Positions 23,401-31,730 of a stretch of DNA of 64,000 nt are shown here, piece after piece; the first letter of the stretch is position 1; every line of letters starts with the position of its first letter. Where the stretch lies: assembly GCF_021353265.1 (NCBI RefSeq), contig NZ_JAJTWU010000001.1, positions 806,001-870,000 on the forward strand. Direction: 5' to 3'. The DNA is from Pelomonas cellulosilytica. Its GTDB lineage: Bacteria > Pseudomonadota > Gammaproteobacteria > Burkholderiales > Burkholderiaceae_C. Made by a program: the position numbers and the translations under genes. The notes under the pieces were generated by a model. The model ran no database searches. It had not been told where the DNA came from and saw only the letters and a list, made by a program, of their open reading frames with translations.

Positions 23401-25070
23401 CTGCGCTGAGCACGGCCGACCAGCAGAAGCTCGATGCCTATCTGGCGTGGAAGTGGGGCACGGTCGGCCAGCTCGCCGCCAGCAATCCTTACAAGACGGC
23501 GGCGCCGACGGTTTTCGCCGTGGCCAGCACTGGCGGCTCGCTGTACGGCGGCAACGGCAACGACACGATGACGGGGGGCAACGGAGACGACCTGCTGGAT
23601 GGCGGCGCCGGCAACGACACCATGGCCGGTGGCACAGGCAACGACACCTACGTCGTCGATTCGCTGTCCGATACGACCGCCGAGAACGCCAGCGAGGGCA
23701 CCGACACCGTCCAGTCCAGCATCACGTGGACGCTGGGCGTGAACCTGGAGAACCTGACGCTGACCGGCACATCGGCCATCAACGGCATTGGCAACACGGC
23801 GGACAACGTGCTGACCGGCAACGGCGCCGCCAACACGCTGACGGGTCTAGCCGGCAACGACACGCTCGACGGCGGCGCGGGCGCGGACACGCTGATCGGC
23901 GGCACTGGCAACGACACCTACATCGTCGACAACGCCGGCGACGTGGTGACCGAGAACCCGGGCGAGGGGACCGATGCCGTGTTCGCGTCCGTCAGCGTCG
24001 TGCTGGCGGCCAACGTCGAGAACCTGACGCTGACCGGCGGCGCCAACCTCAACGGCACCGGCAATGCACTGGACAACGTGCTGATCGGCAACGGCGGCGA
24101 CAACCTGCTGGACGGTGGCAGCGGTGCCGACACCATGGCCGGCGGCGTGGGCAACGACACCTACGTCGTCGACAACGCGGGCGATGTCGTCACCGAGGGT
24201 GCCAATGCGGGCACGGACACCGTGCAGTCGTCGATCAGCTATGCGTTGCCCGCCAACGTCGAGAATCTCGTGTTGACCGGCGCGGGCAACATCAACGCGA
24301 CCGGCAACGCACTGGCCAACCAGGTCACCGGCAACGCGGGCAACAACGTCCTGGATGGCGGTGGTGGCGCCGACTCGATGGCCGGCGGTGCGGGCAACGA
24401 CACCTATGTCGTCGACAACGCCGGCGACACGGTGACCGAGGGCGTGGGTGGCGGCACCGACACGGTGCAGTCGTCCGTGTCGCACACGCTGGGCGCGAAC
24501 GTCGAGAACCTGACGCTGACCGGAAGCGGCGCCATCAACGGCACGGGCAACGGGCTGGACAACACCCTCTCGGGCAATGGCGCAGCCAACACACTCGATG
24601 GCAGTGATGGCAACGACACGATCACCGGCGGCGGTGGCGCCGACACGTTGCTGGGCGGCAACGGCAACGACACGCTGATCGCCGCCTCGCCGGCGGACCT
24701 GGCCTCGGCCGATGGCGGCGCGGGAATCGACCTGCTGAAGTTCGCGACCGTCGGCGCCAGCTTCGACATCACGTCCCTCATCAACGTGGCACACAACATA
24801 GAAACGCTGGACGTGCGCAACGGCAGCAGCGGCAGCATCAATCTGTCGAGCCTGGGCATCACGAGCGTCACCGACGCCAACCATGAACTGACGCTCAAGC
24901 TCGACAGCGGCGACACATTCACCGTCGCGGCCGACACCCAGTTGCAGCAGCTGGGCACCGGCACGGACGGCTTCGGCAATGCGCTGACCGACTACGCGGT
25001 GCTGGAGCAGCAGGCCGGCAACTGGGTGCAGACGTCGACGCTGCACCTTGTCGCCGGGGCGGGTGGTTAG
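8454..25070 (+). CDS. Giant RTX repeat protein, probable type I-secreted adhesin (5538 aa)
   Basis: This is the presumed substrate of the upstream secretion system. It has no signal peptide, as expected for type I export. Residues 1-~100 resemble the BapA/LapF-type prefix domain (alternating hydrophobic strands, [13 protein letters not shown]), followed by a Pro/Gly-rich linker. Twelve ~80-residue RTX units (nt 9729-12599) precede 27 units of exactly 81 residues (12600-19160) with GG.G.D nonapeptides ([15 protein letters not shown]). Then come a linker, LamG-like (19563-20290), degenerate RTX, PA14 (~21864-22313), a second LamG-like module (~22776-23463), four more RTX units and a non-repetitive ~100-residue C-terminus, the likely secretion signal. 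I saw no cysteine. The ATG at 8454 (GGAG 6 bp upstream) is preferred to the in-frame TTG at 8451. Function as a calcium-stabilised adhesin or matrix protein is inferred. Confidence 0.93.
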   Translation: MDNVAGKVTIHTVSGDGPVKLALSRAAISKVQVAGVDLVLVMADGTQHVLQGAALRALADPDFQLQFADGSLDAATLITQAGPVNITDTLLRTIEKNTTADDTSAPAARESASDMPPPPKPAEAGMVSGTGGGEGNAKAEFHDEARPFTLVVQISPAPAGGPPGGGPPPPPPAAAALTINGQFHNVTGQEVSTTATGATITGSGGSVESATDFSPAAQAAAEVIRGTAGDDTINGDGGQGMGSGWARQFDITLSAKTAPLVKSLVISGLPDGFEVVGATKDATGWALTVPPEGTTETRFSVMVRYAVASDTAGGSPSSFDIVVTAKADVGAETVEGKLTLPAIVRDVTSAADMSYDVGGKAGVVFPAYGLGDVIDGGAGSDTINGLVGADRLYGGAGADKLDGGAGNDWLVGGEGADKLIGGTGNDTASYEGSPAGVTVDLSTNTGSGGDAEGDTLDGIENLTGSGGADVLRGDGGANRLDGGAGNDTLEGRGGADVLVGGAGVDTAVYSGSSAGVAIDLAAGTGKGGEADGDTLKEIENVVGSDHDDTLRGDAGANVLQGGAGDDLLEGRAGADQLQGGAGNDTASYAGSTAGVNVSLGTGQGSGGDAQGDRLQDIENLTGSAFNDLLIGDDGDNKLDGGAGDDELEGGEGADQLIGGDGSDTASYLDAQTGVTVSLANPSINTGEARGDTFSSIENLAGSENDDVLIGDGFNNVLIGNPGNDNLQGGAGDDTLFGGAGADQLDGGDGNDTASYADSQEGVKVDLSGATPATGGDAAGDTLTNIENLTGSRFSDRLVGDAGNNVLDGGRGNDVLTGGAGADTLIGGDGSDTADYSTSTVAVQINLTTGVVAGGDAAGDTFQSIENLTGGSGDDQLTGEASANTLIGGAGNDTLAGMAGNDKLDGGDGDDLLDGGSGGDQLSGGAGVDTATYATSAQGVRVNLLTGLGQGGDAEGDRLSSIENLIGSEKDDQLTGNAVVNRLVGGGGDDVLDGGDAGDVLDGGDGSDTASYASATAGMTASLLAPNTNTGAAAGDSYISIENLAGSNYNDTLVGDGNANIISGGDGDDFIEGRGGADAIHGGLGNDTLSYATSGAGVQVDLVAGTGNGGDAQGNSIDGVENLIGSNFNDVLKGDAGDNRLDGGNGDDLLDGGAGADQLIGGAGNDTATYAAATSGVTASLVNSSTNAGDAAGDSYSSVENLTGSGFDDTLEGDAGVNKLVGGAGDDVLIGGAGADVLIGGAGSDTASYVGAASGLTVSLAEPTVNTGDAAGDSFDSIENLTGSGFDDVLIGTAGANRLDGGAGNDLLIGGAGADQLIGGAGIDTASYAASGAGVTVNLSSGRGSGGDAQGDTLAGVENVIGSAFDDVLTSAAGTNVLTGGAGNDTYNVDDSSDVIVENAGEGTDSVNASVSYVLSANVENLTLTGNADIDGTGNALDNVITGNAGNNLLDGGLGSDRMLGGAGDDTYVVDSAGDVVVENFGEGTDTVRSGISYTLGANVENLVLTGTASNSGTGNALDNVITGNSGNNLIDGAAGADTMAGGAGDDIYVVDNSGDTVTENAGEGTDLVRSSVTFTLGANIENLTLTGTANIDGTGNALNNSLLGNAGNNLLDGKAGADQMAGGAGDDIYVVDNTGDQITENANEGTDSVRSSISWVLGDNLENLALTGSGNIDATGNALDNVITGNAGANLIDGKAGADTMAGGAGDDTYIVDNSGDTVAEDANAGYDTVKSSVSFTLSANVEELQLTGTGNISGTGNELDNRIVGNSGANLIDGGAGADAMVGGAGDDTYIVDDAGDTVTEAAGGGTDLVRSSVSFVLGSNIENLVLTGTAPISGTGNDLDNVITGNSGNNFIDGGLGADTMAGGAGNDTYVVDNAADVVTENAGEGTDTVRAGFSYTLGANLENLVLTGTGDLSGTGNALDNAITGNSGNNTLDGGAGADQMAGGAGNDTYIVDNTGDTVTENAGEGIDLVQSSVSFRLGANIEQLTLTGSSNIDGTGNALANVITGNSGNNVLDGGAGADTLTGGAGDDTYVVDNAGDTVTEQAGDGVDLVRSSVTWTLGANLENLTLTGGADIDATGNALANVITGNGGNNFIDGKAGADQMAGGAGDDTYIVDNAGDTVTENAGEGTDGVRSSITYALTANVENLQLTGSGDLNATGNELDNQLLGNSGNNVIDGRAGADQMAGGAGDDTYYVDNAGDTVTEAVAEGNDQVFSSVSFRLGENIEDLTLTGSANINATGNSAANRLTGNAGNNVIDGGAGADQMAGGAGDDTYVVDNAGDTVIENAGEGIDTIRSAITLVLPTNVENLVLTGSANIDATGNAQDNVITGNAGNNTIDGGAGGDQMAGGAGNDTYLVDNLGDSVIEAAGDGTDTVRSSVTFTLGPNIENLVLTGSANADGTGNELANQLTGNSGNNSLDGGAGADSMAGGAGDDTYVVDDLGDTVTEFSGQGTDTVRSSVSFALGANIERLVLTGTGDVNATGNELDNTLTGNIANNLLDGGLGADTMAGGAGNDTYVVDNAGDTVTENPSEGTDTVRSSISYALGANVENLVLTGTGNLNATGNELDNTITGNAGANLIDGGAGADRMAGGAGDDTYLVDNAGDTVTEAVGEGTDLVRSSVSFTLGANIENLILTGAADIDGIGNAQANQITGTSGNNVLDGGLGADILTGGLGDDTYVVDNAGDQVIEASGEGTDTVRSSISYTLGATLENLVLTGTSNISGTGNAGNNSITGNAAANVIDGGAGADTMAGGGGDDTFYVDNNGDMVVEDFAAGNDTVISSLSRVLEANVENLILTGSANLNGTGNELANQITGNSGNNVIDGGAGADTMTGGAGDDTYVVDDSGDVVVENPGEGLDTVRAGASFVLGANIENLILTGTASVDGTGNELDNQITGNSGANVLDGGLGADRLVGGAGNDTYVIDDVGDVIVENAGEGTDTVRSSISYTLGSNLENLVLIGTDRIDATGNAANNQITGNVNNNVIDGGAGADTMAGGAGNDTYLVDNAGDVVTEAAGEGVDLVRSSVSFTLGNNVENLILTGTGDLNGTGNVLANQITGNGGANVLDGGTGADQLIGGAGDDTYIVDNSGDTTTENTAEGYDTVQSSVTWTLGPNIEALVLLGANNINGAGNDLANTLTGNLGNNVLDGGLGADTMAGGSGNDTYVVDNVGDVVTENAGEGSDTVQASISYTLGNELENLVLTGSSNLNGTGNALDNVITGNSGNNVLDGSAGADRMVGGAGNDSYIVDNAGDVVVESAGGGTDTVSASVSYGLADNVENLVLTGAADIDGAGNELNNQITGNAGANLLDGGAGDDRLVGGAGNDIYVVDSAGDTITENAGEGTDTVRSSVSWVLGANLENLELTGADAIDGTGNSLANLLTGNDGNNVLDGGAGADQMTGGLGDDTYVVDNAGDIVVEFSGEGTDTVQSSISYTLTANVETLVLAGTSDINGTGNALGNTITGNAGNNLLDGGAGADVLTGGAGNDTYIVDNVGDQLYEQAGGGTDTVNASVSWALAANFENLTLTGSANISATGNSAANIITGNAGNNFIIGGGGADTINAGGGADTLVVSDLNFASIDGGTGLDNLKLDGLGVTNVNQLTAKVRGIEVLDFFGGTVETVTVRSSDVNTTNFVGSDGGGKLEILLDGNDLLLLNSSDYNNTTNITGAPDVLLSNGNTGKLLTAISPGGVNLAIDVSGLVLPSLSDLRTLWGMTADPTFASIGGKITWLDATDLDGNGASAGLAEGGLINGSGNLSTWVDKSGSGNNFTQGTAAASPQLQLAGLNGLPTVTFDGNDFLTSNTWVGQNYSLFVVGQMTGTLNQRLVSSSTDNSLVGWHGGYQDQLYGQNWISQTNGTVQAATPIQYTANDLAGSGVLYKNGVAVAATSTNTFDGWLGKVQLSGYNGGNSEPSRGSVSELLVFDHVLSSGEQRVIENYLATKWGVGTPVSMTGGALGTVGLDTMWTGAKIQFGTAAAETITAAYTGASARGTGRVDAVVFGGDGDDVLNGGARVDALYGGNGNDTLDGKTGADWMAGGAGNDTYTVDDVGDTVVEEAGAGTDRVLSSVSFTLSANVENLTLTGSAAINGAGNALANTILGNTGDNRIDGGAGADTMTGGAGNDVYFVDNAGDVVNENASEGTDSVYTTVSYTMPANVESLYYIGRTAGTLTGNTGNNALYASVYSGITTTLTGGAGNDDYYQQADSFGNFNLNLVVVENANEGTDTVHLQRTTNNTTILTYTLPANVENLDLLSSYNINGVGNALDNVLTGPSNAGTPNATSLTGGAGNDTYVVYQPFTTIVENANEGTDLVQANIDYRLGANLENLTALSQNNLRLIGNALNNTLTGTQANERLDGGAGADTLVGGAGDDTYVVDNAGDVITETTGLDSVETSLSSYTLGTSLERLVFTDTGAHTGTGNALANFMAGNTGNDTLSGMDGNDVIYGGGGADTLNGGNGDDVLVSAARPGFFAGLQQAGLRAEYWNNSNWLGAPVLTRQDANLYFNWTTNSPAPGVVNVDNFSVRWTGYLNVTTAGNYSFRINQDDGMAVYIDGQYVDGMNAYTSLNNIDSAPVTLVAGLHTITVQMFEGTGGAAAQLAWLTPGASSYAAIPSTAFSFGDAAINDTAGDVLNGGAGNDTLIGGPGVDTLTGGVGDDTYVVTSTADTLVENANEGTDTVQSSASYSLASLPNIENITLTGTAAINATGNAANNTLIGNSAANVLDGGDGNDTLIGGGGVDTLIGGLGNDNLTADGGSTLQGGDGDDVLRLGNVVAWTPTQLGSALSLWLDAADLDGDGVQEGVAESGLTADGRVYVWRDKSGGGHDATASNGAYEPQLVLDGMNNLPTVRLDGLDDRLSVSLATTAAGQGSIYWVQKSGDSYYMPMATGVSGSPWLLIAGNGDGSTDVVGASNTNLKTAWTVDGTLQNWTTRNSVYTTLAEATHVVSTVNQTLSFNGSLTIGNSWGGQWMSSSDYSEVVVTGTALSTADQQKLDAYLAWKWGTVGQLAASNPYKTAAPTVFAVASTGGSLYGGNGNDTMTGGNGDDLLDGGAGNDTMAGGTGNDTYVVDSLSDTTAENASEGTDTVQSSITWTLGVNLENLTLTGTSAINGIGNTADNVLTGNGAANTLTGLAGNDTLDGGAGADTLIGGTGNDTYIVDNAGDVVTENPGEGTDAVFASVSVVLAANVENLTLTGGANLNGTGNALDNVLIGNGGDNLLDGGSGADTMAGGVGNDTYVVDNAGDVVTEGANAGTDTVQSSISYALPANVENLVLTGAGNINATGNALANQVTGNAGNNVLDGGGGADSMAGGAGNDTYVVDNAGDTVTEGVGGGTDTVQSSVSHTLGANVENLTLTGSGAINGTGNGLDNTLSGNGAANTLDGSDGNDTITGGGGADTLLGGNGNDTLIAASPADLASADGGAGIDLLKFATVGASFDITSLINVAHNIETLDVRNGSSGSINLSSLGITSVTDANHELTLKLDSGDTFTVAADTQLQQLGTGTDGFGNALTDYAVLEQQAGNWVQTSTLHLVAGAGG
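9729..12599 (+). repeat. RTX repeat block A, 12 units of ~79-97 residues
   Basis: Twelve in-frame units each start with DTASY or a variant (DTAVY, DTADY, DTATY, DTLSY), continue with a beta segment ending in a version of GGDAQGD, then IENLTGS, and close with three to five GG.G.D nonapeptides. Units 4 and 6 are longer (88 and 97 residues) because they carry extra nonapeptides. Divergence between units is much greater than in block B. Confidence 0.9.
12600..19160 (+). repeat. RTX repeat block B, 27 tandem units of 81 residues (243 bp)
   Basis: Twenty-seven consecutive units follow without a single length change, 6561 bp in all. Consensus pieces are [70 protein letters not shown] and [11 protein letters not shown]. 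Each unit holds two to three calcium-binding type nonapeptides plus a strand-rich VVDN/ENL segment. Units differ at many positions, so this is an old array maintained in register rather than a fresh duplication. Confidence 0.93.
19563..20290 (+). other. LamG/concanavalin-like module 1 in the RTX protein
   Basis: Residues ~3704-3946 break the RTX pattern with a non-repetitive beta-rich module. It opens with [13 protein letters not shown], continues through [15 protein letters not shown] and [12 protein letters not shown], and ends with [17 protein letters not shown] and [10 protein letters not shown]. These pieces are characteristic of LamG-like concanavalin folds found in secreted glycan-binding proteins. 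Confidence 0.65.
20580..21860 (+). repeat. Degenerate RTX repeats between LamG-like 1 and PA14
   Basis: About five units related to block B begin at [11 protein letters not shown]. They are irregular in length and several lack the nonapeptides (for example the [13 protein letters not shown] unit with Gln/Phe-rich insert). The segment ends with a compact GG.G.D cluster directly before the PA14 module. Confidence 0.75.
21864..22313 (+). other. PA14 domain in the RTX protein
   Basis: Residues ~4470-4620 contain the PA14 hallmarks: [12 protein letters not shown] at the start, [19 protein letters not shown], the ligand loop [10 protein letters not shown], and [18 protein letters not shown] near the end. 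PA14 modules commonly bind carbohydrates in adhesins and glycosidases. The Asp-Asp pair typical of calcium-dependent sugar-binding PA14 lectins is present in QDDGM. Confidence 0.8.
22776..23463 (+). other. LamG/concanavalin-like module 2 in the RTX protein
   Basis: Residues ~4774-5003 repeat the architecture of the first module: [43 protein letters not shown], and the terminal [15 protein letters not shown], which parallels [10 protein letters not shown]. The two modules are clearly homologous but diverged, so they come from an old internal duplication. Confidence 0.65.
23640..24600 (+). repeat. C-terminal RTX repeats, four block-B-type units
   Basis: Units start at 23640, 23910, 24153 and 24396. 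The first is 90 residues because of one extra nonapeptide; the next two return to 81 residues. The fourth runs out into the nonapeptides preceding the unique C-terminus. They probably fold next to the secretion signal and nucleate calcium-driven folding as the protein leaves the channel. Confidence 0.85.
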
Positions 25071-25109
25071 GGAACAGTGCGGCGGCAGGGCCACAAGCCC
25101 AGGTAAACC

Positions 25110-25124
25110 CCCCGCGGCGCGGGG
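25110..25124 (+). terminator. Weak GC hairpin after the RTX gene
   Basis: A 6-bp stem (CCCCGC/GCGGGG) with a 3-base loop lies 40 bp after the RTX stop and 45 bp before phaR. There is no T-tract, so intrinsic termination is doubtful. It is the only structure seen in this gap that could end the secretion operon. Confidence 0.25.
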
Positions 25125-25169
25125 TGGTAGCCTGCCTAGAATTTGCTGCACTGCACAGGAGATCCACGC

Positions 25170-25712
25170 ATGGCGACTGCCCGCAAGAAGCCGGCATCCA
25201 CTGATGACGCCACCACGACCGAGGCGAGTGACGCCAAGCCCGGTGTGCGCGTGCTCAAGAAGTACCCCAACCGTCGTCTCTACGACACGCAGACCAGCAG
25301 CTACATCACGCTGGCCGATGTGAAGCGCATGGTGCTGGACGGCATCGACTTCGAGGTGCACGACGCCAAGACTCACGAAGACCTGACCCGTTCCATCCTG
25401 CTGCAGATCATCCTGGAGGAGGAAACCGGTGGCGTGCCGATGTTCTCCACCAGCTCGCTGGCCCAGATCATCCGGTTCTACGGGCATGCGATGCAGGGGG
25501 TCATGGGTGGCCTGCTGGAGCGCCAGATGCAGGCCTTCACCGACATGCAGCAGCGCTTCACTGAGCAGGGCACGCCGGGCATGCCCTTCAGCCCTGACGC
25601 CTGGACCGGCCTGATGGGTAGCTACGCCGAGCAGTCCAAGACGCTGATGAACCAGTGGCAGGAGCAGCTGAAAACTGCCGGGGTGATGTTCCCCTTCGTC
25701 CCCAAGAAGTAG
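25170..25712 (+). CDS. phaR: Polyhydroxyalkanoate synthesis repressor PhaR
   Basis: A 180-residue cytoplasmic DNA-binding protein that represses phasin and PHA-synthesis genes and binds PHA granules. The conserved N-terminal PHB_acc_N region is clear: [20 protein letters not shown], then [18 protein letters not shown], followed by the PHB_acc domain ([18 protein letters not shown]). The tail is Gln/Met-rich and ends MFPFVPKK. The ATG at 25170 has AGGAGA 7 bp upstream; a TTG at 25143 in frame is rejected. No other pha gene is in the window. rimO follows after 31 bp in the same direction. Confidence 0.95.
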   Translation: MATARKKPASTDDATTTEASDAKPGVRVLKKYPNRRLYDTQTSSYITLADVKRMVLDGIDFEVHDAKTHEDLTRSILLQIILEEETGGVPMFSTSSLAQIIRFYGHAMQGVMGGLLERQMQAFTDMQQRFTEQGTPGMPFSPDAWTGLMGSYAEQSKTLMNQWQEQLKTAGVMFPFVPKK

Positions 25713-25743
25713 GCGCTGCGCCGACATCGCCGAAAATGCGGCG

Positions 25744-27126
25744 ATGAACGACACGACCACCGCCGCCCCCAAGATCGGCTTCGTCAGCCTGGGCTGCCCC
25801 AAGGCGCTGACCGACAGCGAGCTGATCCTTACCCAGCTCCGCGCCGAGGGCTACGAGACCTCCAAGACCTTCGCAGGAGCCGATCTGGTGATCGTCAATA
25901 CCTGCGGCTTCATTGACGATGCCGTCAAGGAGAGCCTGGATACCATCGGCGAGGCGCTGGCCGAGAACGGCAAGGTCATCGTGACCGGCTGCCTGGGGGC
26001 CAAGGCCGGTGCGGCCAGTACGGACGCCGGCAGCCTCGTCCGCGAGATCCATCCCAGCGTGCTGGCCGTCACCGGCCCGCATGCCACGCAGGAGGTCATG
26101 GACGCGGTGCACACGCATGTGCCTAAGCCGCACGACCCCTTCGTGGACCTGGTGCCGGCCTATGGCATCAAGCTCACGCCCAAGCACTACGCCTATCTGA
26201 AGATCAGCGAGGGCTGCAACCACCGCTGCTCGTTCTGCATCATCCCCAGCATGCGCGGCGACCTGGTCTCGCGTCCCATCGGGGACGTGCTGAACGAGGC
26301 GCGCGCGCTGTTCGAGAGCGGCGTGAAGGAGCTGCTCGTCATCAGCCAGGACACGTCGGCCTACGGTGTGGATGTGAAGTACCGCACCGGCTTCTGGGAT
26401 GGCAAGCCGGTCAAGACGCGCATGCTGGACCTCGTCGCCCAGCTGGGCGAGCTGGCCAAGCCGTACGGCGCCTGGGTGCGGCTGCACTATGTCTACCCCT
26501 ACCCGCACGTGGACGAGGTGCTGCCGCTGATGGCCGAAGGCCTGGTGCTGCCCTACTTGGACGTGCCATTCCAGCACGCCCACCCGGATGTGCTGAAGCG
26601 CATGAAGCGCCCCGCCAACGGCGAGAAGAACATGGAGCGCATCCTGCGTTGGCGCGAGGCCTGCCCGGAGTTGGTCATCCGCTCGACCTTCATCGCTGGC
26701 TTCCCCGGCGAGACGGAAGAGGAATTCCAGTACCTGCTCGACTTCATGCAGGAGGCCCGCATCGACCGCGCCGGCTGCTTCGCCTACTCGCCGGTGGAGG
26801 GCGCCAGCGCCAATGACATTCCTGGTGCGCTGCCCGACGAGGTGCGAGAGGAGCGGCGCGCGCGCTTCATGGCCGTCGCGGAGCGCGTTTCTGCAGAGAA
26901 GCTGCAGAGCCGTGTCGGCCAGACGCTGCAGGTGCTGGTGGACTCGGCGCCGGCACTGGGCCGCAAGGGCGGCGTGGGCCGCAGCTATGCGGACGCCCCT
27001 GAGATCGACGGCACTGTGAAGATCGTTCCGCCCGAGAAGGCCAGCAAGACGATGAAGGTGGGCGAGTTCGTGCGCGCCCGCGTCGTGGCCGCCGACGGGC
27101 ATGACCTGGTGGCCACGCTCGCATGA
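25744..27126 (+). CDS. rimO: Ribosomal protein S12 methylthiotransferase RimO
   Basis: A 460-residue radical SAM enzyme that adds a methylthio group to the conserved Asp of ribosomal protein S12. The N-terminal MTTase domain has its three cluster cysteines in SLGCPK, VNTCGF and VTGCLGAK. The radical SAM cluster is CNHRCSFC (about residues 159-166), followed by [12 protein letters not shown], and a TRAM domain closes the protein ([16 protein letters not shown]). Length is normal for the family. It overlaps metC by 4 bp, so the two are probably cotranscribed. No clear ribosome site precedes the ATG. Confidence 0.96.
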   Translation: MNDTTTAAPKIGFVSLGCPKALTDSELILTQLRAEGYETSKTFAGADLVIVNTCGFIDDAVKESLDTIGEALAENGKVIVTGCLGAKAGAASTDAGSLVREIHPSVLAVTGPHATQEVMDAVHTHVPKPHDPFVDLVPAYGIKLTPKHYAYLKISEGCNHRCSFCIIPSMRGDLVSRPIGDVLNEARALFESGVKELLVISQDTSAYGVDVKYRTGFWDGKPVKTRMLDLVAQLGELAKPYGAWVRLHYVYPYPHVDEVLPLMAEGLVLPYLDVPFQHAHPDVLKRMKRPANGEKNMERILRWREACPELVIRSTFIAGFPGETEEEFQYLLDFMQEARIDRAGCFAYSPVEGASANDIPGALPDEVREERRARFMAVAERVSAEKLQSRVGQTLQVLVDSAPALGRKGGVGRSYADAPEIDGTVKIVPPEKASKTMKVGEFVRARVVAADGHDLVATLA

Positions 27127-28301
27127 AGCCCGCCACCGCACTGATCCACCACCCCTACCGCGCTCCCGACGGCTGGGATGCCGTGCCGGTGCCGGTGGCC
27201 AAGGCCTCGACTGTGCTGTTCAAGGACACGGCCGATCTGCACACGCCGCGCCCGCGCGATGGCCTCACCTACCGCTACGGCCTGCACGGCACGCCGACCA
27301 GCTACACGCTGGCCGCACGCATCGCGACGTTGGAGCATGCCGAGCACTGCCTGTTGGTGCCCAGTGGCCTGGCCGCGGTGACGCTGGTGTCGCTGGCCTT
27401 CCTGCGCCCGGGCGACGAGGTGTTGGTGCCCGACAACGTCTACGGCCAGAACCGCTACCTGACCGAATCATGGCTGCCGCAGTGGGGTGTGACGCACCGC
27501 TTCTACGACCCGCTGACGGTGCCCGAGCTGCGCGACAACACCAAGCTCGTCTGGCTAGAAGCCGCGGGCTCCATCACACTGGAGTTCCCAGACCTGCTCG
27601 GAACCTTGGCCTTCTGCCGCGAGCGCGGCGTGCTGACGGCGCTGGATAACACCTGGGGTGCCGGCCTGGCCTTCAACGGTTTCGAGCCGGCGCCGGGCAA
27701 GCACCCGGGCCTGGGTGCCGATATCGTCATGCAGGCGCTGACGAAGTATCCGAGCGGTGGCGCGGACGTGCTGATGGGGTCCGTGTGTACGCGCGACGAC
27801 AAGCTGCACGACCGGCTCAACCATGCTCACGAACACCTGGGCTACGGCCTGGGCCAGAACGACGTCGAGCTGGTGCTGCGCGGCCTGCCGACGATGCCGC
27901 TGCGCTACGCAGCGCAGGACCGCGTCACGCGGGAGCTGGCGAGCTGGATGGCCGGCCGGCCGGAGGTCGCACGGGTCTTCCATCCGGCGCTGCCTGGCTC
28001 ACCGGGGCATGAGCACTGGCTGGCTGTCGGGGCCACAGGCGCGGCCTGCCTGTTCTCGGTCGCGTTCAAGCCCGAGCAAGGCCCGCGCGAGGTGGATGCC
28101 TTCGTCGATGCGCTGCAGCTCTTCGGCATCGGCTACTCGTGGGCTGGCCCGATGAGCCTGGCCGTGCCCTACGACATGGGCCGCAGTCGCAACCTGCCTC
28201 TGCCGTTCGAGGGTCGCACGCTCGTGCGGTTCGCCATCGGGCTGGAAGATGGCGACGACCTGAGGGCCGACATCGAGCAGGCGCTATCAGCCCTTCGCTG
28301 A
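27123..28301 (+). CDS. metC: Cystathionine beta-lyase (Cys/Met metabolism PLP enzyme)
   Basis: A 392-residue fold-type I PLP enzyme. Key features are the substrate loop [20 protein letters not shown], the PLP-contacting [11 protein letters not shown], and the Schiff-base lysine in [13 protein letters not shown]. The C-terminal [14 protein letters not shown] is typical of the MetC branch. It should cleave cystathionine to homocysteine, pyruvate and ammonia. A cystathionine gamma-lyase or O-acylhomoserine-type activity cannot be excluded, but the [13 protein letters not shown] loop and context favour MetC. Its start overlaps the rimO stop. Confidence 0.9.
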   Translation: MKPATALIHHPYRAPDGWDAVPVPVAKASTVLFKDTADLHTPRPRDGLTYRYGLHGTPTSYTLAARIATLEHAEHCLLVPSGLAAVTLVSLAFLRPGDEVLVPDNVYGQNRYLTESWLPQWGVTHRFYDPLTVPELRDNTKLVWLEAAGSITLEFPDLLGTLAFCRERGVLTALDNTWGAGLAFNGFEPAPGKHPGLGADIVMQALTKYPSGGADVLMGSVCTRDDKLHDRLNHAHEHLGYGLGQNDVELVLRGLPTMPLRYAAQDRVTRELASWMAGRPEVARVFHPALPGSPGHEHWLAVGATGAACLFSVAFKPEQGPREVDAFVDALQLFGIGYSWAGPMSLAVPYDMGRSRNLPLPFEGRTLVRFAIGLEDGDDLRADIEQALSALR

Positions 28302-28364
28302 CACCTTCTGGCGCATCAGCTGGCCTTGTTGGCGAAAAGGGCAATGAGCCACTGGCGCGGCTCG

Positions 28365-28826
28365 TCAGTCCTTGCGGCCTGTCGATGCGTGCCGCATCAA
28401 TTGGCCCTTTTCCCGCTCCCAGTCCCGCTTCTTCTCGGTCTCGCGCTTGTCATGTTGCGCCTTGCCCTTGGCCAGCGCGATGTCGGCCTTCACGCGGCCG
28501 CCCTTGTAGTGCAGGTTCAGCGGTACCAGCGTGAAGCCGCGCTGCTCCACCTTGCCGATCAGCCGCTTGATCTCCGCCTTGTGCATCAGCAGCTTCTTCG
28601 TGCGGTCCGCTTCGGGGTTGACGTGCGTGGACGCGCTGCGCAGCGCGTTGATGCGGCAACCGATCAGGAACAGCTCGCCGTTCTTGATCAGCACGTAGCC
28701 GTCGGTCAGCTGCACCTGGCCGGCCCGAATGGCCTTGATCTCCCAGCCAGACAGCACGACGCCGGCCTCGAACTGTTCTTCGATGTGGTAGTCGTAACGG
28801 GCGCGGCGGTTCTCGGCGATGGACAT
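28365..28826 (-). CDS. smpB: tmRNA-binding protein SmpB
   Basis: A 153-residue protein essential for trans-translation; it delivers tmRNA to stalled ribosomes. Conserved parts are [35 protein letters not shown], the [11 protein letters not shown] region, and the basic C-terminal tail ([20 protein letters not shown]) that enters the mRNA channel. The ATG at 28826 matches the family N-terminus; the open frame upstream is not conserved. It diverges from ratA across a 46-bp gap. The tmRNA gene itself was not seen. Confidence 0.96.
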   Translation of the reverse strand: MSIAENRRARYDYHIEEQFEAGVVLSGWEIKAIRAGQVQLTDGYVLIKNGELFLIGCRINALRSASTHVNPEADRTKKLLMHKAEIKRLIGKVEQRGFTLVPLNLHYKGGRVKADIALAKGKAQHDKRETEKKRDWEREKGQLMRHASTGRKD

Positions 28827-28837
28827 GGAAGCGATAT

Positions 28838-28851
28838 GGGGGCGAACCCCC
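28838..28851 (-). other. Perfect GGGGG-TTCG-CCCCC hairpin in the smpB leader
   Basis: On the minus strand this reads as a 5-bp G/C stem closed by a TTCG loop, an extra-stable tetraloop, ending 11 bp before the smpB start codon. It lies in the 46-bp divergent gap to ratA. It could affect smpB translation or simply insulate the two promoters; nothing else supports a role. Confidence 0.45.
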
Positions 28852-28872
28852 TTCATACAATCGCGAGATTCT

Positions 28873-29331
28873 ATGAAGCAGGTTAAAAAGTCAGTACTGC
28901 TCTGGTACACGCCGCAGGAGATGTACGAGCTGGTCACCGCGGTGGAGCGTTACCCCGAGTTCCTGCCGTGGTGCAACAAGGTCGAGGTGCTCGCCCGCGA
29001 GGGCGACTCGGTGACGGCCCGGCTGCACCTGGCCTATGCCGGCGTGAGGCATGCGTTCACGACGCGCAACCGCAACCTGGCGGGTGAATCCGTGCGCATG
29101 GAACTCGTTGACGGGCCGTTTTCGCAGCTGGACGGTCTGTGGCAGTTCCTGCCGTTGAGCAAGCCCGGCAGCGGTGGTGCTGTCAATGCCTGCAAGATCG
29201 GCTTCGACCTGAACTACGCGTTCAGCAGCGGCGCGCTGGAGGCCGTGGTGAGCCCGGTGTTTGACCGCATCGCTAACACCTTCGTCGACAGCTTCGTCAA
29301 CCGCGCCGAGGTCATCTACGGTGCGCGTTGA
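28873..29331 (+). CDS. ratA: RatA-family START-like protein (ubiquinone-binding / RatA toxin family)
   Basis: A 152-residue protein of the polyketide-cyclase/COQ10 START-like family. Diagnostic segments are [28 protein letters not shown] and the C-terminal [19 protein letters not shown]. coli RatA (PasT) was described as blocking 70S assembly and, like Coq10, as ubiquinone-related; which role applies here is unknown. The arrangement smpB (divergent) - ratA - rnfH is a conserved proteobacterial block. The ATG at 28873 is chosen because the conserved core starts at once. A TACAAT -10-like element lies 12 bp upstream. It overlaps rnfH by 11 bp. Confidence 0.9.
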   Translation: MKQVKKSVLLWYTPQEMYELVTAVERYPEFLPWCNKVEVLAREGDSVTARLHLAYAGVRHAFTTRNRNLAGESVRMELVDGPFSQLDGLWQFLPLSKPGSGGAVNACKIGFDLNYAFSSGALEAVVSPVFDRIANTFVDSFVNRAEVIYGAR

Positions 29332-29626
29332 ACTGGTGTGGAGCCCTGTCGCTGGCGACGTGCAGCATCGCTGGCTGGAGGTGGGGGAGGGCGCCACGAT
29401 CGACACCGCGCTACGCGGCTGTGCCGAGTTCAGTCCGCCGCCCGGGGAACTGCGCGTGGGCATCTGGGGCCGTGTGCGACCGCTGGACACGGCGCTACGC
29501 GAGCGGGACCGTATCGAGGTCTACCGGCCGTTGACCGTCGACCCCAAGGAGGCGCGCCGGCTGCGCTACGCCAAGCGCGGTGAGCGCATCGTGTCGCGCC
29601 ACCGGCCCAAGCACGCCGGCGGCTGA
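29321..29626 (+). CDS. rnfH: RnfH family ubiquitin-like protein
   Basis: A 101-residue protein of the RnfH/PasI (UPF0125) family, with a beta-grasp fold. Conserved parts are the opening VELVWSP, the central VGIWGRVRPLDTALRERDRIEVYRPL (here in two motifs), and DPKEARRLRYAKRG. It has been paired with RatA as a putative antitoxin partner, but its biochemical role is unsettled. The GTG at 29321 lies inside the end of ratA, so the two are translationally coupled. Confidence 0.9.
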   Translation: MRVELVWSPVAGDVQHRWLEVGEGATIDTALRGCAEFSPPPGELRVGIWGRVRPLDTALRERDRIEVYRPLTVDPKEARRLRYAKRGERIVSRHRPKHAGG

Positions 29627-29634
29627 GCCGCTAT

Positions 29635-30138
29635 TCAGCGGCAGTCGCTCGTCATGATCGTGCGGATGCGATCGGCCTCGGCCTGACGCTGCGCATCGTC
29701 CATGAAGACGCGCTCACCCTTCTCGTTGGTGCGCGTGATGCGCACGCCGCTTTGCAGTTCGCGCAGGTTGGCCTGGGCCCTCAAGCAGTTCTCGCGCCGC
29801 TGTTCCGCCAGCTTGCGCTCTTCTTCCTTCTGCTTGGCGTTCTCGCGGTCCTGCTCCTGTTTCTGGCGTGCGGCGGCCTCCTGTTCGGCCTTGCCAGGCG
29901 CGCTGGCGGCCGGCTTGGGCGCCGAGGCCGCGCTGGCCGGCTGATCGGCCGGCACGACCGTCACGCTACGCGAGGCGGCCGCGGGGCGTTGCAGGATGTC
30001 CTTGTCGGGCGTGCCGGCCGGCGGCGGCCGGTCGCTGTATTGCACGTTGCCCTTGGCGTCCTTCCACTTCCACTGCGCGTGCGCGGTGGCAGCCAAGGTC
30101 AGGGCGACGACGGCGAGGAGCAGGGGCTTGAGGTTCAT
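29635..30138 (-). CDS. DUF4124 domain-containing periplasmic protein
   Basis: A 167-residue protein with a clean signal peptide (LLLAVVALTLAATAHA, cleavage before QWKW). The DUF4124 core follows directly: WKWKDAKGNVQYSDRPPPAG. The rest is an Ala/Pro linker and a charged helical region rich in Glu, Lys and Gln (~residues 85-130), then a short basic tail with two cysteines (ENCLRAQ, TSDCR). Function is unknown. The start at 30138 begins the signal peptide; the frame is open upstream into guaB. It diverges from guaB, and its stop is 8 bp from the convergent rnfH stop. Confidence 0.88.
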   Translation of the reverse strand: MNLKPLLLAVVALTLAATAHAQWKWKDAKGNVQYSDRPPPAGTPDKDILQRPAAASRSVTVVPADQPASAASAPKPAASAPGKAEQEAAARQKQEQDRENAKQKEEERKLAEQRRENCLRAQANLRELQSGVRITRTNEKGERVFMDDAQRQAEADRIRTIMTSDCR

Positions 30139-30141
30139 GCT

Positions 30142-30170
30142 GAAAGTGTAGCGGCCACCCTCCGTATAAT
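30142..30170 (+). promoter_or_regulatory. Probable guaB promoter
   Basis: A perfect TATAAT sits at 30165-30170, 27 bp before the guaB ATG. The best -35 candidate at 17-bp spacing is GAAAGT (30142-30147), which is poor. The match overlaps the leader of the divergent DUF4124 gene. Confidence 0.5.
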
Positions 30171-30196
30171 GCCGCTTTGCGTCTGGAGCTTTCCTC

Positions 30197-31669
30197 ATGC
30201 GCCTTCTCGGCAAAGCGCTCACCTTCGACGATGTGTTGTTGGTGCCAGCGTTCTCCCAGGTGTTGCCCCGCGACACCAGCCTTGCGACCCGTCTGTCGCG
30301 CAACATCCCCCTCAATCTGCCGCTCGTGTCCGCCGCGATGGACACCGTGACGGAGGCGCGCTTGGCGATCGCTATCGCGCAGGAGGGCGGCATCGGCATC
30401 GTGCACAAGAACTTGTCGGCTGAGGCGCAGGCGCGCGAGGTTGCCCGGGTCAAGCGCTATGAGAGCGGCGTCGTCCGCGAGCCGCTGACCATCGGCCCCG
30501 ACGCCACCGTCCGCGAAGTCGTCGAGCTGACCCGCCTGCACGGCTTCTCGGGTTTCCCGGTGCTGGAAGGCAAGCGCGTCGTCGGCATCGTCACCGGCCG
30601 CGACCTGCGCTTCGAGACGCGCATGGACGCCAAGGTTCGCGAGATCATGACACCGGCCGAGAAGCTCATCACCGTGCGCGAAGGCGCGTCACTTGATGAA
30701 GCCAAGGCGCTGATGCACACGCACAAGCTGGAGCGCGTCGTCGTCATCAACGACGCCTTCGAGCTGCGCGGCCTGATGACGGTGAAGGACATCACCAAGC
30801 AGACCAGCTTCCCCAACGCCGCTCGTGACTCACATGGCGGCCTGCGTGTCGGCGCCGCGGTCGGCTTTGGCGAAGACACCGAGCAGCGCGTCGAGCTGCT
30901 GGTCAAGGCCGGCGTGGACGCCATCATCGTCGACACCGCCCACGGCCACAGCGCCGGCGTGCTGGAGCGCGTGCGCTGGGTCAAGCGCAACTTCCCGCAG
31001 GTCGATGTCATCGGCGGCAACATCGCGACGGGCGCTGCGGCGCTGGCGTTGGTGGAGGCCGGCGCGGATGGCGTCAAGGTCGGCATCGGCCCGGGCTCGA
31101 TCTGCACGACCCGCATCGTCGCGGGCGTGGGCGTGCCTCAGATCACGGCGGTCGACAACGTCGCGACTGCACTGCGCGGCACCGGCGTGCCGGTCATCGC
31201 GGACGGCGGCGTGCGGTTCTCCGGCGACCTGGCCAAGGCCATCGCCGCGGGCGCCGACTGCGTCATGATGGGCGGCGCGTTCGCCGGCACGGAAGAAGCC
31301 CCGGGTGAGACCATCCTCTACCAGGGCCGCACGTTCAAGAGCTATCGCGGCATGGGCTCGATGGGCGCGATGGCCAAGGGCAGCGCGGACCGCTACTTCC
31401 AGGACACGTCGGCCAACAACCCCAACACGTCCAAGCTCGTGCCCGAGGGCATCGAGGGCCAGGTGCCCTACAAGGGCTCGGTCGTGCAGGTCATCTTCCA
31501 GATGGCCGGGGGCCTGAAGGCGTCCATGCACTACTGTGGCTGCGCGACCATCGCCGACATGCAGAACAAGGCCGAGTTCGTCGAGATCACGACCGCCGGC
31601 ATGCGCGAGAGCCATGTCCACGACGTGCAGATCACGAAGGAAGCACCGAACTACAACCGCAGCGAGTGA
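30197..31669 (+). CDS. guaB: Inosine-5'-monophosphate dehydrogenase
   Basis: A 490-residue enzyme oxidising IMP to XMP with NAD+, the committed step of GMP synthesis. It has the TIM-barrel start ([15 protein letters not shown]), a tandem CBS insert (about residues 95-205, with [20 protein letters not shown]), the catalytic Cys in [15 protein letters not shown], and the flap motif [18 protein letters not shown]. Length is normal for bacterial GuaB. A strong intrinsic terminator lies 17 bp after the stop. guaA is 1.3 kb downstream, separated by an MFS gene. Confidence 0.98.
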   Translation: MRLLGKALTFDDVLLVPAFSQVLPRDTSLATRLSRNIPLNLPLVSAAMDTVTEARLAIAIAQEGGIGIVHKNLSAEAQAREVARVKRYESGVVREPLTIGPDATVREVVELTRLHGFSGFPVLEGKRVVGIVTGRDLRFETRMDAKVREIMTPAEKLITVREGASLDEAKALMHTHKLERVVVINDAFELRGLMTVKDITKQTSFPNAARDSHGGLRVGAAVGFGEDTEQRVELLVKAGVDAIIVDTAHGHSAGVLERVRWVKRNFPQVDVIGGNIATGAAALALVEAGADGVKVGIGPGSICTTRIVAGVGVPQITAVDNVATALRGTGVPVIADGGVRFSGDLAKAIAAGADCVMMGGAFAGTEEAPGETILYQGRTFKSYRGMGSMGAMAKGSADRYFQDTSANNPNTSKLVPEGIEGQVPYKGSVVQVIFQMAGGLKASMHYCGCATIADMQNKAEFVEITTAGMRESHVHDVQITKEAPNYNRSE

Positions 31670-31686
31670 GCTGAACCAGGCGACAA

Positions 31687-31720
31687 CGGGGCGATCGGAG
31701 AATCGCCCCGTTTCTCATTT
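31687..31720 (+). terminator. Rho-independent terminator after guaB
   Basis: A perfect 9-bp stem (CGGGGCGAT/ATCGCCCCG) with a 6-base loop is followed by TTTCTCATTT. It ends 10 bp before the MFS start, so the MFS gene needs read-through or its own promoter. Confidence 0.88.
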
Positions 31721-31730
31721 CAGAACCCCG

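Noticed and set aside
28326..28886. Plus-strand frame opposite smpB
   Set aside because: It is the antisense of smpB, which is a certain gene on the minus strand.
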